Positions 26,801 to 35,278 are shown, counted from the first letter of the stretch. The stretch: 64,000 bases of DNA from JAHCIE01 sp034431435 (GCA_034431435.1 DAOUDG010000016.1:62001-126000); one strand, 5' to 3'. Notes: generated by a model from the sequence alone, not told the origin. Translations and numbers: made by a program.

Positions 26801-27496
26801 GGATCCGACTTCCGGGCAGCGGCGGCCTACATCGAGGATGGGCTGGACGGCGATCCGGTGGTCTGGGGGGCGTTGCTGGCCTACGTCTTCACTCGTTCCC
26901 TGGGCAAGGTGGTGACTGCCGAGGGCTTCGAGCGCCAGAGTCGCTCATGGCTGGACGAGTGGCGACTGGGCAGCATCATCGCCCGCACCCTGCGTGACCT
27001 GGGTGCGACCGACGAGCAGGCGGCGCAGGCCGTGGCCGCCATCCACGTCTTCGTCGGTCAGCAGGCATCCTTCGAGCGCCAGGCGACACCCGAGCGCCAG
27101 GCCGCCCAGGTACTGGAGACGTGGCTCAAGGACCCCGAGGTGCAGAGTCTACTGCGCATCAACCGCTTCCAGGATACACTCTGGTTCAACAGGGAGGCCT
27201 TCGAGCGGCTGCTGTGGGGGATGCTGATCCGCGCGGCGCTGCGCGCCACTGCCGACCCCAACCTGTCGCGCAAGGCGGTGGTCGACCTGATTGGCCGTCG
27301 CTACGACATCGTGCGCCGCCTGCAACAGGCCGTGGACCAGTCCGACTACAAGGTCAACCAGTTGCTGGCCGCCGCTCGCGGCGAAGAGCTTGTGGCGGAC
27401 GCGCCCGCCAACAGCAAGGGAGCCGCGAACGCCGCCCCCGCCGACAAGGCGGACGGCAAGGGGAAGGTTGTCGACGCCGAGGAGCCATCCCCTTGA
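23828..27496 (+). CDS. Very large GH13 (alpha-amylase family) protein
   Basis: A 1222-residue protein, about twice the length of a usual alpha-amylase. The N-terminal ~290 residues are helical and unassigned. The GH13 barrel shows region I DMVPNHMGID (~413), region II VIRFDAAMTLAK with nucleophile Asp (~531), region III LLLAEAFWLM with acid/base Glu (~597) and region IV FMNNPDERTA with the third Asp (~657). Region IV has Pro where GH13 enzymes normally have His (N-H-D). The last ~350 residues are helical and end in an Ala/Lys-rich tail. No signal peptide is visible, so it acts on cytoplasmic alpha-glucan, perhaps glycogen or maltodextrin. ATG 23828 has AAGAGG upstream; 23798 is an alternative. 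Confidence 0.88.
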   Translation: MFEFHISRRARDRYQLDESLFSFDGRVILGNLHAARELAHRLNDERDLVTYPEQAVRPGDVNAMGLLDELQHVLIRRYQEQVGPDLMGRALDALATQVGADNVERVLREFVDQFPPVAVYRGDLTPEQYLAGETQGRSHRELAVEELIVLSVANMNPALEQFRELFDDSALRRNPAYSQVIVGLDQFFDSQATVFTGGRPLTPTASASLSELRGFNLLDLLRAPALASPYLLDGQLQYFQERFGALLGGFLLRLLTGVDLLKEEGRYFLAQQAGPGGPGPIEAPDFSLLADEPEQFSLDTEWMPRLVLLAKNSYVWLDQLSREYNRSITRLDEIPDEELERLGRSGFSGLWLIGLWERSRASQTIKQLMGNTDAVASAYSLFDYDIAEDLGGEAAYQTLRERAARYGVRLASDMVPNHMGIDSPWVVAHPDWFVRRDDVPYPSYTFTGPNLSWHDGVGIYLEDHYFDKTDAAVVFKRIDHGTGHTIYIYHGNDGTTMPWNDTAQLNYLHPDVREAVIQTILNVARRFPVIRFDAAMTLAKRHYQRLWFPEPGTGGSIPSRSEYAMTKAQFDEAMPEEFWREVVDRVAREAPDTLLLAEAFWLMEGYFVRTLGMHRVYNSAFMNMLRDEDNAKYRSVIKNTLEFDPEVLKRYVNFMNNPDERTAAEQFGKGDKYFGIATLMSTMPGLPMFGHGQVEGYSEKYGMEFRRPLWDERPEEWLIARHEREIFPLLHRRAIFANVDNFLLYDFYTADGTVDENVYAYSNRVGDDRALVLYHNAYGATRGWIRLSAAYLDRSSPPDNRRLLQRTLADGLDLQAGADAFTIFRDQSTGLEYLRNNQEMTDRGLYIELGAYRYHVFMDFRQVMDDEQRRYTRLADRLEGRGVPSIDEALQELLYTPVRLPFMQVVNATDFRRLIRVLEPTPTGARPNADPHETRDEVLDDIEAKTRATLTAVRDFSQGQGDPASIAADIRRELEAVADLPHLARSYRARKGSDFRAAAAYIEDGLDGDPVVWGALLAYVFTRSLGKVVTAEGFERQSRSWLDEWRLGSIIARTLRDLGATDEQAAQAVAAIHVFVGQQASFERQATPERQAAQVLETWLKDPEVQSLLRINRFQDTLWFNREAFERLLWGMLIRAALRATADPNLSRKAVVDLIGRRYDIVRRLQQAVDQSDYKVNQLLAAARGEELVADAPANSKGAANAAPADKADGKGKVVDAEEPSP

Positions 27497-28821
27497 CCGT
27501 CGCCGATCATCGCCTCGTGGCGCGCACGCTGGCCCATGCCGCCCTGGCCGCCGTCGACCCGGCCGCCGCCGTCCACGCCCACGTGCGCCGCGACGGCGAC
27601 CGGCTGATCGTCGACGATCGCGAGTACGACCTGCGCCGTTATCGCCGCGTCTTCGTCGTCGGCGCGGGCAAGGCCAGCGCGCCGATGGCCGCCGCTCTGG
27701 CCGACATCCTCGGCGAACGACTGACGGGTGGCTGGATCAACGTCAAGCACGGTTTCGGCCTGCCCGTGCCAGGCGTCACCATCCACGAGGCCGGCCACCC
27801 TGTCCCCGACCAGGCGGGCGTGGACGGCACGCAGGCGATAGTGGAACTGATCCGATCGGCCGACGAGGACGACCTGGTACTGTGCGCGCTATCGGGCGGC
27901 AGCTCGGCGCTGATGATGCGGCCCGCCGACGGCCTGACCCTGGCCGACTTCCAGGCCCTGACGGCTACCATGCTGCGTAGCGGCGCGACCATCAACGAGC
28001 TAAACGCGCTACGCAAGCACCTCGATCTGGTCAAGGGTGGTGGCCTGGCTCGGCTGGCCGCCCCCGCCACCCTGGTCGCCCTGATCCTGAGCGACGTGGT
28101 CGGCAATCCGCTCGACGTCATCGCCTCGGGGCCTACCGTAGCCGATACCACGACCTACGCCGCCGTGGCCCGCATCTTGCAGCGCTATGACTTGTGGGAC
28201 CAGTTGCCTACGCCCGTCGTCGCTCGCGTGCGCGCCGGCGTGGCGGGCGAGATCCCCGACACCCCCACAGCGGGCGACCCCATCTTCGACCGCGTGCAGA
28301 ACGTCGTTGTCGGCAGCAACGGCCAGGCGGCCGAGGCTGCCCTGGCCCAGGCGCGCGAGTTAGGCTTCCACACCCTGCTATTGACGACCTACGTCGAAGG
28401 CGAAGCCCGCGAAGTCGCCAAAGTCCTGGCCGCCATCGCCCGCGAGTTGGTCCACGAGGGACGCCCCCTACCCCGCCCCGCCTGCATCGTCCTCGGCGGC
28501 GAGACGACGGTCACGCTGCGCGGGCACGGCCGTGGCGGCCGCAATCAGGAGATGAGCCTGGCCGCCGCGCCGGCTCTGGCGGGGCTGGACGGCGCGCTGC
28601 TACTGACGCTGGCGACGGATGGCAACGATGGCCCGACCGATGCCGCCGGCGCCTTCGCCGACGGGACGACCGTCGCCCGCGCGGCGGCCCTCGGCCTCGA
28701 CCCGGCGGCGTACCTGGCGAACAATGACGCCTACGCCTTCTTCGAGGCCCTGGGCGATCTGCTGATCACCGGCCCGACCCGCACCAATGTAAACGACCTG
28801 GCGTTCGTGCTCGTTTTCTAG
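27493..28821 (+). CDS. Glycerate 2-kinase (GckA/TtuD type, MOFRL domain)
   Basis: A 442-residue enzyme with the DUF4147/MOFRL arrangement of glycerate 2-kinases. VFVVGAGKASAPMAAAL is the nucleotide site, LVLCALSGGSSALMMRP the substrate loop, and NALRKHLDLVKGGGLA the conserved R-K-H-L motif. The C-terminal MOFRL domain is at VLGGETTVTLRGHGRGGRNQ and LATDGNDGPTDAAGA. It converts D-glycerate to 2-phosphoglycerate. Translation most likely starts at TTG 27493, which overlaps the TGA of the GH13 gene (TTGA) with GAGGAG 8 nt upstream, so the two are coupled. Confidence 0.94.
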   Translation: MTVADHRLVARTLAHAALAAVDPAAAVHAHVRRDGDRLIVDDREYDLRRYRRVFVVGAGKASAPMAAALADILGERLTGGWINVKHGFGLPVPGVTIHEAGHPVPDQAGVDGTQAIVELIRSADEDDLVLCALSGGSSALMMRPADGLTLADFQALTATMLRSGATINELNALRKHLDLVKGGGLARLAAPATLVALILSDVVGNPLDVIASGPTVADTTTYAAVARILQRYDLWDQLPTPVVARVRAGVAGEIPDTPTAGDPIFDRVQNVVVGSNGQAAEAALAQARELGFHTLLLTTYVEGEAREVAKVLAAIARELVHEGRPLPRPACIVLGGETTVTLRGHGRGGRNQEMSLAAAPALAGLDGALLLTLATDGNDGPTDAAGAFADGTTVARAAALGLDPAAYLANNDAYAFFEALGDLLITGPTRTNVNDLAFVLVF

Positions 28822-28851
28822 CATCCAGCGCCCGCGCATAGAGGAACAGAC

Positions 28852-29838
28852 ATGAGGATTCTCGTCACCGGCGGCGCCGGCTACATCGGCAGCGTCGTGA
28901 CCCGCCAGTTGATTGCCGCTGGCGACCAGGTGGTCGTCTACGACAGTCTGGTTCGCGGCCACCGCCACGCCGTCGCCCCGGCCGCCACCTTCATCGAAGG
29001 CGATGTGGCCGACCGCCCCCACGTCGAGCGCGCCCTGGCCGACCACGGCGTCGACGCCGTCATCCACTTCGCCGCCCTCATCGAGGCGGGCGAGAGCATG
29101 AAGCAGCCGGAAACCTACTTCCGCAACATCACGGCGGGCAGTCTATCGCTGCTGGAAGCCATGCTGGCGCAGGGGGTGAACAGAATCGTCTTCTCATCCA
29201 CCGCCGCCGTGTATGGGACACCGGACAGTCTGCCCATCCGCGAGAACGCGCCGTTGCGCCCGACCAACGCCTACGGCGCGGCCAAGCTCATGGTCGAGAA
29301 CATGCTCGGCTGGTTCCACCAGATTCACGGCCTGCGCTACGCCGCGCTGCGCTATTTCAACGCCGCGGGCGCGGTCCCGCCGCTGGGCGAGGACCACCGA
29401 CCGGAGAGCCACCTGATCCCGCTGGCGATACAAGCCGTCCTCGGCCAACGGCCACGCCTGCTACTGTTTGGGACCGACTACCCGACGCGCGACGGCACAT
29501 GCATCCGTGACTACATCCACGTGGGCGACCTGGCCTCGGCGCACCTGCTCGCCCTGCGCGCCCTGGATACTGGCAGCGGCCAGCTGATCTACAACCTGGG
29601 CAGCGAGCGCGGGTACACGAACCTGGAAGTCATCGAGGCCGTGGGCCGCGTGGCGGGCAAGCCCGTACCCTACGAGGCCGCGCCCCGCCGCCGTGGCGAC
29701 CCCGATGCCCTCGTCGCCAGCGCGGAGCGTATCCGCACCGAGTTGGGCTGGCAGCCCCAATACACCGACATCGAAGCCATCATCCGCACCGCCTGGGACT
29801 GGCGCGCCGAGCATCCCGACGGCTATGGCGACCGTTAG
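28852..29838 (+). CDS. galE: UDP-glucose 4-epimerase
   Basis: A 328-residue short-chain dehydrogenase that interconverts UDP-glucose and UDP-galactose with bound NAD+. MRILVTGGAGYIGSVVTRQL is the NAD loop (G-x-x-G-x-x-G), VIHFAALIEAGESM follows, the catalytic Ser/Thr lie in VFSSTAAVYGTPD, the catalytic Y-x-x-x-K is NAYGAAKLMVE, and RYFNAAGA and CIRDYIHVGDLA are GalE-specific. It feeds nucleotide sugars to the glycosyltransferase gene that overlaps its 3' end by 14 nt. Confidence 0.96.
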   Translation: MRILVTGGAGYIGSVVTRQLIAAGDQVVVYDSLVRGHRHAVAPAATFIEGDVADRPHVERALADHGVDAVIHFAALIEAGESMKQPETYFRNITAGSLSLLEAMLAQGVNRIVFSSTAAVYGTPDSLPIRENAPLRPTNAYGAAKLMVENMLGWFHQIHGLRYAALRYFNAAGAVPPLGEDHRPESHLIPLAIQAVLGQRPRLLLFGTDYPTRDGTCIRDYIHVGDLASAHLLALRALDTGSGQLIYNLGSERGYTNLEVIEAVGRVAGKPVPYEAAPRRRGDPDALVASAERIRTELGWQPQYTDIEAIIRTAWDWRAEHPDGYGDR

Positions 29839-31012
29839 CCTGGCGCAGAGAGCCGCCGCCGACGCAGTCGGCGCGCTCTCCCGCACCAGCCTCGCCGTCA
29901 ACGGCTACTTCTGGCCCATGCCCCACGTGGGCAGCGGGCAGTATCTGCACCAGCTACTGCCCGCGCTGGCGGACCTGTCGCCGGCCGACGACCGCGCCCT
30001 GATGGTCATGGCCGACGTGGACACGCCGCCCCGTGGCGCGCGGGTCGTGGCCTGGCGGCCGCCCGTCAGCTCTGGCGTATTGGGCGACGCGGCCAAGACG
30101 TGGTTCGAGCAGGTCGCCTTCCCGCGCCTCGCGGCGCAGGCTGACCTGGCCTTCGTGCCCTACTTCGCGTCGCCCCTCAACCCGACTGTGCCGACCGTCG
30201 TCACGGTCCACGACTTGATTCCCCTGGCCCTGCCCGCCTATCGCGGCTCGCCCCTGGCCCGCGCCTACTTCCGGCTGGCGCAGGCGGCCCTGCCCCGCGC
30301 CGCCCACATCATCACCGATTCGGAGTTCAGCCGCCGCGATATCCTGCTGCGCTTCTCCATCCCGCCCGACCGCGTGACGGCCATCCCCCTCGCCCCGGCG
30401 GCGCGCTTCCGCCCCGCCGACTCCCACGCCATCGCCGCCGCCCGCGCCCGCTACGGCCTGCCCCAGGAGTTCATCCTGTACATGGGTGGCTACGACGTGC
30501 GCAAGGAGGTCGGCACGCTCCTCACGGCCTACGCCCACCTGCGCGCGAGCGGCTGCGACGTGCCCCTCGTCTGCGCGGGTGGCCTGCCCACCGACAGCGC
30601 CGTCACGCCCGACCCACGCCGTCAGGCGGCAACCCTGGGCCTGACCGACGTGCTGTTCCCCGGCCGAATCCCCGCCGAGGATCAGCCTGCCCTGCTGAGC
30701 GCGGCCACCGTGTTCGTCTTCCCATCACGCTACGAAGGCTTCGGGCTGCCGCCCCTGGAAGCAATGGCCTGTGGCGTGCCCACCATCGTCGCCAACGCCA
30801 CGTCGCTGCCCGAAGTCGTCGGCGATGCAGCGCTCCTGTTCGCCGCCCTCGACTGGGACGCGCTGGCGGAGACCCTGCGCCGCGCCCTGGGCGACGCTGA
30901 CCTGCGGGCCGACCTGCGCCGTCGCGGCCTGCAGCGAGCCGCGCGCTTCACCTGGGCTGCCACCGCCGCCCAGACCCAGGCCGTCTTCGCCCGCGCCCTG
31001 GCGGGGCATTGA
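29825..31012 (+). CDS. Family 4 glycosyltransferase (GT-B)
   Basis: A 395-residue GT-B enzyme. N-terminal domain: SLAVNGYFWPMPHVGSGQYL; hinge and donor domain: EFILYMGGYDVRKEVGTLL, then the nucleotide-sugar motif FVFPSRYEGFGLPPLEAMAC with the E-x(7)-E pair, and LPEVVGDAALLF. It is a close relative by pattern of the enzyme at 42717-43946 (both have PSRYEGFGLPPLEAMACG). ATG 29825 lies inside galE and gives a normal N-terminus. It probably adds a sugar to a surface polysaccharide or glycolipid. Confidence 0.92.
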   Translation: MATVSLAQRAAADAVGALSRTSLAVNGYFWPMPHVGSGQYLHQLLPALADLSPADDRALMVMADVDTPPRGARVVAWRPPVSSGVLGDAAKTWFEQVAFPRLAAQADLAFVPYFASPLNPTVPTVVTVHDLIPLALPAYRGSPLARAYFRLAQAALPRAAHIITDSEFSRRDILLRFSIPPDRVTAIPLAPAARFRPADSHAIAAARARYGLPQEFILYMGGYDVRKEVGTLLTAYAHLRASGCDVPLVCAGGLPTDSAVTPDPRRQAATLGLTDVLFPGRIPAEDQPALLSAATVFVFPSRYEGFGLPPLEAMACGVPTIVANATSLPEVVGDAALLFAALDWDALAETLRRALGDADLRADLRRRGLQRAARFTWAATAAQTQAVFARALAGH

Positions 31013-31141
31013 CCGGCCCACGAGGGATGCAAGGTTCTGTGGTTGAGGCGGAACGGTTGGCGCTCGATGGTCGGTGACCACGCGAACACTTCTTCACGCC
31101 GGGTGTCGAATCCTCCCCGCTGCTAATCCCCAATCCAGGTA

Positions 31142-31187
31142 TCCTGAGAGGCAATCGCAATCAATGCTCCAGATTCTGTCCTCAGGA
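31142..31187 (+). promoter_or_regulatory. Possible Shine-Dalgarno-masking hairpin before the CoA hydrolase/transferase gene
   Basis: TCCTGAG (31142-31148) is complementary to CTCAGGA (31181-31187), which contains the start of the ribosome site AGGAGGG for the ATG at 31201. A 7-bp stem with a 32-nt loop could hide the site. Pairing is seen; a regulatory role is inference. Confidence 0.3.
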
Positions 31188-31200
31188 GGGACACGACGCC

Positions 31201-32511
31201 ATGAAACTCCAGGGCCTGGCCGAGCTTACCCACTTCCGGAGGGTGACGGCCGATGACGCAGTCTCCATTGTCCGCTCCGGTGATCGTGTGTTCATCCAGA
31301 GCGTCGCCGCCGCGCCCCAACAACTCGTCCAGGCGTTGGTCCGCCGCGCCCCCGAATTGCGCGACGTTGAAATCGTTCACCTCATCACCAGCGGTGAGGC
31401 CCCCTACACCCGGTCCGAGTACCGCGAGAGTTTCCGCACCAATAGCGTCTTCATCGGTCCCAACATCCGCGAGGCCGTCGCCAGCGGTCAGGCCGACTAC
31501 ATCCCCGTCTTCCTGCGCGAGGTCCCCGGCCTCTTCCGCCAGCGCATCCTGCCCCTGGATGTGGCGATGATTCAAGTGTCGCCACCCGACCGTCACGGCT
31601 TCTGCTCGCTCGGCGTGTCGGTGGATATCTCCCGCGCCGCGGTCGAGATGGCGACCCACGTCATCGCCCAGGTCAACCCGCACATGCCGCGCACCCACGG
31701 CGACGGCCTCATCCATATGGGCCAGATCGACTACGCCGTAGAGGTGGACGACCCATTGCCAGAGCTGCCCAAGATTCAGTTGAGCGACGTGGAACTGAAG
31801 ATCGGCCAGAACTGCGCACAGCTGATCGAGGACGGCGCCACCATCCAGATGGGCATCGGCGCGATTCCCGATGCGGTGCTGGCCTCCCTGACCCATCACC
31901 GCAACCTCGGCGTCCACACCGAGATGTTCTCCGAGGGCGTCATCGACCTGGTAGAGCGCGGTGTCATCACGGGCCACAACAAGCGCACTCACCCTGGCAA
32001 GATCGTCGGCAGCTTCCTGATGGGCACACGCCGCCTGTACGACTTCGTCGATGATAACCCGCTGGTCGTCCTCCTCGACGTGGCCTACACCAACGACACG
32101 GCGGTCATCCGCCGCAACCCCAAAGTCACGGCCATCAACAGCGCCATCGAGATCGACCTGACGGGCCAGGTATGCGCCGACTCCATCGGCGCGCGCATGT
32201 ACTCCGGCGTCGGCGGCCAGATGGACTTCATGCACGGCGCGGCCCTGTCCGAGGGCGGTAAGCCCATCATTGCCCTGCCCTCGACCACCGGCCGCGGCGA
32301 GTCGCGCCTGGTCAACTACCTCAAGCAGGGCGCGGGCGTCGTCACCACCCGCTCCCACATCCACTACGTTGTTACCGAGTACGGCTGCGCCTACCTGTAC
32401 GGCAAGAACCTGCGCCAGCGCGCCCGCGCCCTCATCAACATCGCCCACCCGGACCACCGCGAGACGTTGGAGCGCGAGGCCCACGAACGCTTCAAGACCC
32501 TCGACTTCTAG
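31201..32511 (+). CDS. Acetyl-CoA hydrolase/transferase family protein (4-hydroxybutyrate CoA-transferase-like)
   Basis: A 436-residue class I CoA-transferase. The N-terminal domain has RVFIQSVAAAPQQLVQAL and VSPPDRHGFCSLGVSVD. The C-terminal domain has MGIGAIPDAVLASL, then GVHTEMFSEGVIDLVERGVI, whose Glu (G-x-H-T-E-M) is the covalent catalytic residue. The family's GGQ(M)DF loop is present as VGGQMDFMHGAALSEGGKPI, and VTEYGCAYLYGKNLRQRA is the typical end. It exchanges CoA between acetate and another short acid such as 4-hydroxybutyrate, butyrate or succinate. Length matches CAT2/AbfT. It stands alone between hairpins. Confidence 0.93.
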   Translation: MKLQGLAELTHFRRVTADDAVSIVRSGDRVFIQSVAAAPQQLVQALVRRAPELRDVEIVHLITSGEAPYTRSEYRESFRTNSVFIGPNIREAVASGQADYIPVFLREVPGLFRQRILPLDVAMIQVSPPDRHGFCSLGVSVDISRAAVEMATHVIAQVNPHMPRTHGDGLIHMGQIDYAVEVDDPLPELPKIQLSDVELKIGQNCAQLIEDGATIQMGIGAIPDAVLASLTHHRNLGVHTEMFSEGVIDLVERGVITGHNKRTHPGKIVGSFLMGTRRLYDFVDDNPLVVLLDVAYTNDTAVIRRNPKVTAINSAIEIDLTGQVCADSIGARMYSGVGGQMDFMHGAALSEGGKPIIALPSTTGRGESRLVNYLKQGAGVVTTRSHIHYVVTEYGCAYLYGKNLRQRARALINIAHPDHRETLEREAHERFKTLDF

Positions 32512-32545
32512 CCCAGGCTTCACAGTCAGCCCCCCACAGGGGCGT

Positions 32546-32580
32546 GGGGCGCGCGATTGAGTGACTCAACCGCGCGCCCC
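32546..32580 (+). terminator. Strong GC hairpin after the CoA hydrolase/transferase gene
   Basis: GGGGCGCGCG (32546-32555) pairs with CGCGCGCCCC (32571-32580), with an inner TTGAG/CTCAA stem around a TGA loop. No T-run follows; a promoter starts 15 nt later. Confidence 0.6.
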
Positions 32581-32594
32581 GCGCCGTCTCCACC

Positions 32595-32623
32595 TTGCTA
32601 AACTAAATACTTTCGTATATAAT
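32595..32623 (+). promoter_or_regulatory. Promoter of the hydrolase-TetR operon
   Basis: TTGCTA (32595-32600) and a perfect TATAAT (32618-32623) are 17 bp apart in an AT-rich patch that stands out from the surrounding sequence. The predicted start is near 32630. A TetR gene is the second gene of the transcript, so this promoter is a likely target for its repressor. Confidence 0.7.
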
Positions 32624-32657
32624 CTAAGCGCATTAGTAATCAGGAGGACTTGAGCGT

Positions 32658-33500
32658 ATGCACACCAACACTACCCTGGCCACCCGTGTCCTGACCCTGC
32701 CGGCTGGCTGCCTTGCCTATGAGGACAGCGGCGGACCGGGGCCACTGGTCGTCGCCATCCCCGGCCTCGGCGACGTGCGCCAGGAGTACCGCTTCCTCGC
32801 CCCGCGTCTCATCGCGGCGGGCTACCGCGTCGTGACCCTGGACTTGCGCGGCCACGGCGAGTCGAGCGTCGGCTGGCCTGACTACCTCACCCAGAGCGTC
32901 GGCGCTGACATCCTCGCCCTGGTGGAGAGTCTGAACGCGGGACCGGCCCTGCTCATCGGCACATCAATGGCCGGCGGCGCGATCGCCTGGGCCGCTGCCG
33001 AGCGCCCCGATCGGGTGGTGGGGCTGGTCCTCATCAACCCCTTCGTTCGCCCGCTGCCAGGCTCAGTCGTTCAGACCCTGATGGTCAAGACCCTCATGCG
33101 TCGCCCCTGGGGACCGACTGCCTGGGGCTACTACTACCAGACCCTCTACCCCACCCAGCGCCCCGCCGACTTCGACCGCTACAAGGCGGCCCTAGTTGCC
33201 AACCTCAAGCAGCCGGGCCGCTTCGAGGCCGCGGTGGCGATGATGAACGACGATAAGGCGGCCATCGAGCCGCGACTGGGGGAGGTGCACGCGCCGGCCC
33301 TGGTACTTATGGGCAGCGAGGACCCCGACTTTCCCGACCCTCTCGCCGAGGGGCGTCTCGTCGCCGAGCGGCTGCACGGCGCGATGGATGTCATCGATGG
33401 CGCGGGCCACTATCCCCACGTCGAGTTCCCCGAGCCAACGGCGGCGCGCACCCTGGCCTTCCTGGCTGAGGCGCGCGAGGCGGCGTTGCATGGCGTCTAG
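32658..33500 (+). CDS. Alpha/beta-fold hydrolase
   Basis: A 280-residue single-domain alpha/beta hydrolase. PLVVAIPGLGDVRQEYRFLA is the oxyanion strand with the HG/PG turn, TLDLRGHGESS the D-x-R-G-x-G-x-S motif, LLIGTSMAGGAIAWAAA the nucleophile elbow (G-T-S-M-A-G, Ser), VLMGSEDPDFPDPLAEG the acid, and GAGHYPHVEFPE the catalytic His. Substrate unknown. AGGAGG lies 11 nt before the ATG. It is followed, with 11 nt overlap, by a TetR regulator that probably controls it. Confidence 0.93.
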   Translation: MHTNTTLATRVLTLPAGCLAYEDSGGPGPLVVAIPGLGDVRQEYRFLAPRLIAAGYRVVTLDLRGHGESSVGWPDYLTQSVGADILALVESLNAGPALLIGTSMAGGAIAWAAAERPDRVVGLVLINPFVRPLPGSVVQTLMVKTLMRRPWGPTAWGYYYQTLYPTQRPADFDRYKAALVANLKQPGRFEAAVAMMNDDKAAIEPRLGEVHAPALVLMGSEDPDFPDPLAEGRLVAERLHGAMDVIDGAGHYPHVEFPEPTAARTLAFLAEAREAALHGV

Positions 33501-34071
33501 GGCGCGGCTGAACAGGGCGGCGGTGGTGCGCGCGGCGGTGGCGCTGGCCGATAGCGAGGGCCTGGAGGCAGTGACATTGACGCGGCTGGCTGCCGAGCTG
33601 GGTGTGCGCCCGCCCTCCCTCTACAACCATGTCGCAGGGCAGGAAGGCATCCGTCACGAGTTGGCTCTGTATGGGGTGCGCGAACTGGGGCGGCGGCTAG
33701 AGCGGGCAGCGGTGGGCAAGTCGAGGGATGAGGCGCTACGCGCGGTGGCCCACGCCTACCGCGCCTTCGCTCACGAGCATCCCCGCCTGTACGCGGCGAC
33801 GCTGCGCGCCCCCACGCCGGACGATGCCGAGCTGCGCGCGGTCAGCGAGGATCTGCTGGCCGTCATCGCCGCCATCTTCGCAGGCTTCGGCCTGGCCGGC
33901 GACGACGCGCTGCACGCCACCCGCGCCCTGCGCAGCCTCACCCACGGCTTCGTCGCCATGGAAGCAGCGGGCGGCTTCGGCCTGCCCCTCGACCTGGACG
34001 AGAGCTACCACCGCCTGGTGGACATCTTCATCGCTGGTCTGCACGCGACAGGCCCGCCAGGGCGACCCTGA
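33490..34071 (+). CDS. TetR-family transcriptional repressor (WHG-type C-terminal domain)
   Basis: A 193-residue regulator. The N-terminal helix-turn-helix reads RAAVALADSEGLEAVTLTRL and AAELGVRPPSLYNHVAGQEG, with the recognition helix RPPSLYNHV. The C-terminal ligand domain ends with the WHG-type pattern RALRSLTHGFVAMEAAGGFG. ATG 33490 lies inside the hydrolase gene. As the distal gene of the hydrolase transcript it most likely represses its own operon, and possibly acts on the divergent-side MFS gene; the ligand is unknown. Confidence 0.93.
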   Translation: MASRARLNRAAVVRAAVALADSEGLEAVTLTRLAAELGVRPPSLYNHVAGQEGIRHELALYGVRELGRRLERAAVGKSRDEALRAVAHAYRAFAHEHPRLYAATLRAPTPDDAELRAVSEDLLAVIAAIFAGFGLAGDDALHATRALRSLTHGFVAMEAAGGFGLPLDLDESYHRLVDIFIAGLHATGPPGRP

Positions 34072-34099
34072 CGGCGGCGATCCTGGGCCTGTCGCCGCC

Positions 34100-35278
34100 C
34101 TAGCGCATCCGCCCCTTGAGGCTCCACGTCAGCCCGAACAGGGCGACACCACTGACGCCGACCATCAGCAGCGCCGCCTGGAGCGAGAACAGCTCGGCAA
34201 TCCAGCCGATAATGGGCGACCAGATGACGAAGCTAGTATAACAGGCGGCCATCATCGCCCCCGCGACGGCCCCGCTATGGTCCGGCATCGCCTGGGCGGC
34301 CGCGCTCAGCACCGTCGGTACCACGCCGGCCACCGCGACGCCCAGTACCACGAAGGCCAAGACGGCCATGGGCACGCCGCCGGGGATAAACAGCAACCCA
34401 TTGGCGACCACCAGCAGCACCGCCGAGGTCAGCAGGGACGTCAGCACGCCGCGCCGCTGTACCAGCGAGGCGTTGCCGATGCGGCCAACAAACATGGCGG
34501 CGTTGAACAGGGCGAAGGCCAGACCGCCGACGACCACCGCTGCCCCCAGGTCGCGCAGGTAGATGACCGAGTAGACGTTGGCGACCGTCTCGGCCAGCGG
34601 GCCAATGATGGCGATAAGAGCCAGCGTCATCATCACTCGCCCGCTGAACAGAATCTTGATGGTATCGGCCGGGCGAGACTTCTCGCGACCGTCCAGGGTG
34701 GGCGGGAAGCGGGTCGGCAGCGTGGCGAGGAAGACAAGCACCGCGAACACCGCCAGCAGCGTGAGTACCTGCTGGTACGTCCAGCCCCAGCCGCGTAGCA
34801 GGCCCGCGCCCAGCGCGCCGAGCACCGCCCCGCCGCTGTAGCCGGCGTGCATGTAGTTCATGGCATGGCGGCCCGTCGCTCGCTCCCAGTCCAGCGTCCC
34901 CCCATTGACCGAGATCTCCATCAGGCCATTGGCCACACCCGCGACCACCAGGCCCGCTACCAGTCCAGCCAGCCCGCCCGCCGCCGCCAGGGCCAGGACG
35001 GCCGCGCCCTCCAGAGCGATCGACATGAGACCCAGGCGCTTCTTGCCGCCCCACGCCGACAGCGACGCGCCGAAGAGCAGGATGACCACCGCCACCAGGG
35101 GCGACACGAGCTGCGCCGTGCCGAACACACCCAGGCTGATGCCCAGGGCAGGCACGATGTCTGCCCACAACACGCCCAACGAGCCGATGATAAGGCCAAG
35201 CAGCAGAAAGAAGCTGATAAACAACGAGAAGACGACGCCGGGATGCCACTCCGACCGCGCGACACGAGAAACGCTCAT
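34100..35278 (-). CDS. Major facilitator superfamily transporter
   Basis: A 392-residue membrane protein with about 12 hydrophobic helices. It begins MSVSRVARSEWHPGVVFSLF and includes SLSAWGGKKRLGLMSIALEG, the loop 2-3 'G-x-x-x-D/G-R/K-x-G-R/K-x' equivalent, and FVGRIGNASLVQRRGVLTSL, its repeat in loop 8-9. Several glycine-rich helices (GGAVLGALGAGLLRGWGWTY) are typical of FucP/fucose-permease-like or bypass-of-stop MFS groups. Substrate unknown. ATG 35278 follows AAGGGA by 5 nt; 35299 is an alternative. A TATAAT (35333-35328, minus strand) lies upstream without a clear -35. Confidence 0.9.
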   Translation of the reverse strand: MSVSRVARSEWHPGVVFSLFISFFLLLGLIIGSLGVLWADIVPALGISLGVFGTAQLVSPLVAVVILLFGASLSAWGGKKRLGLMSIALEGAAVLALAAAGGLAGLVAGLVVAGVANGLMEISVNGGTLDWERATGRHAMNYMHAGYSGGAVLGALGAGLLRGWGWTYQQVLTLLAVFAVLVFLATLPTRFPPTLDGREKSRPADTIKILFSGRVMMTLALIAIIGPLAETVANVYSVIYLRDLGAAVVVGGLAFALFNAAMFVGRIGNASLVQRRGVLTSLLTSAVLLVVANGLLFIPGGVPMAVLAFVVLGVAVAGVVPTVLSAAAQAMPDHSGAVAGAMMAACYTSFVIWSPIIGWIAELFSLQAALLMVGVSGVALFGLTWSLKGRMR

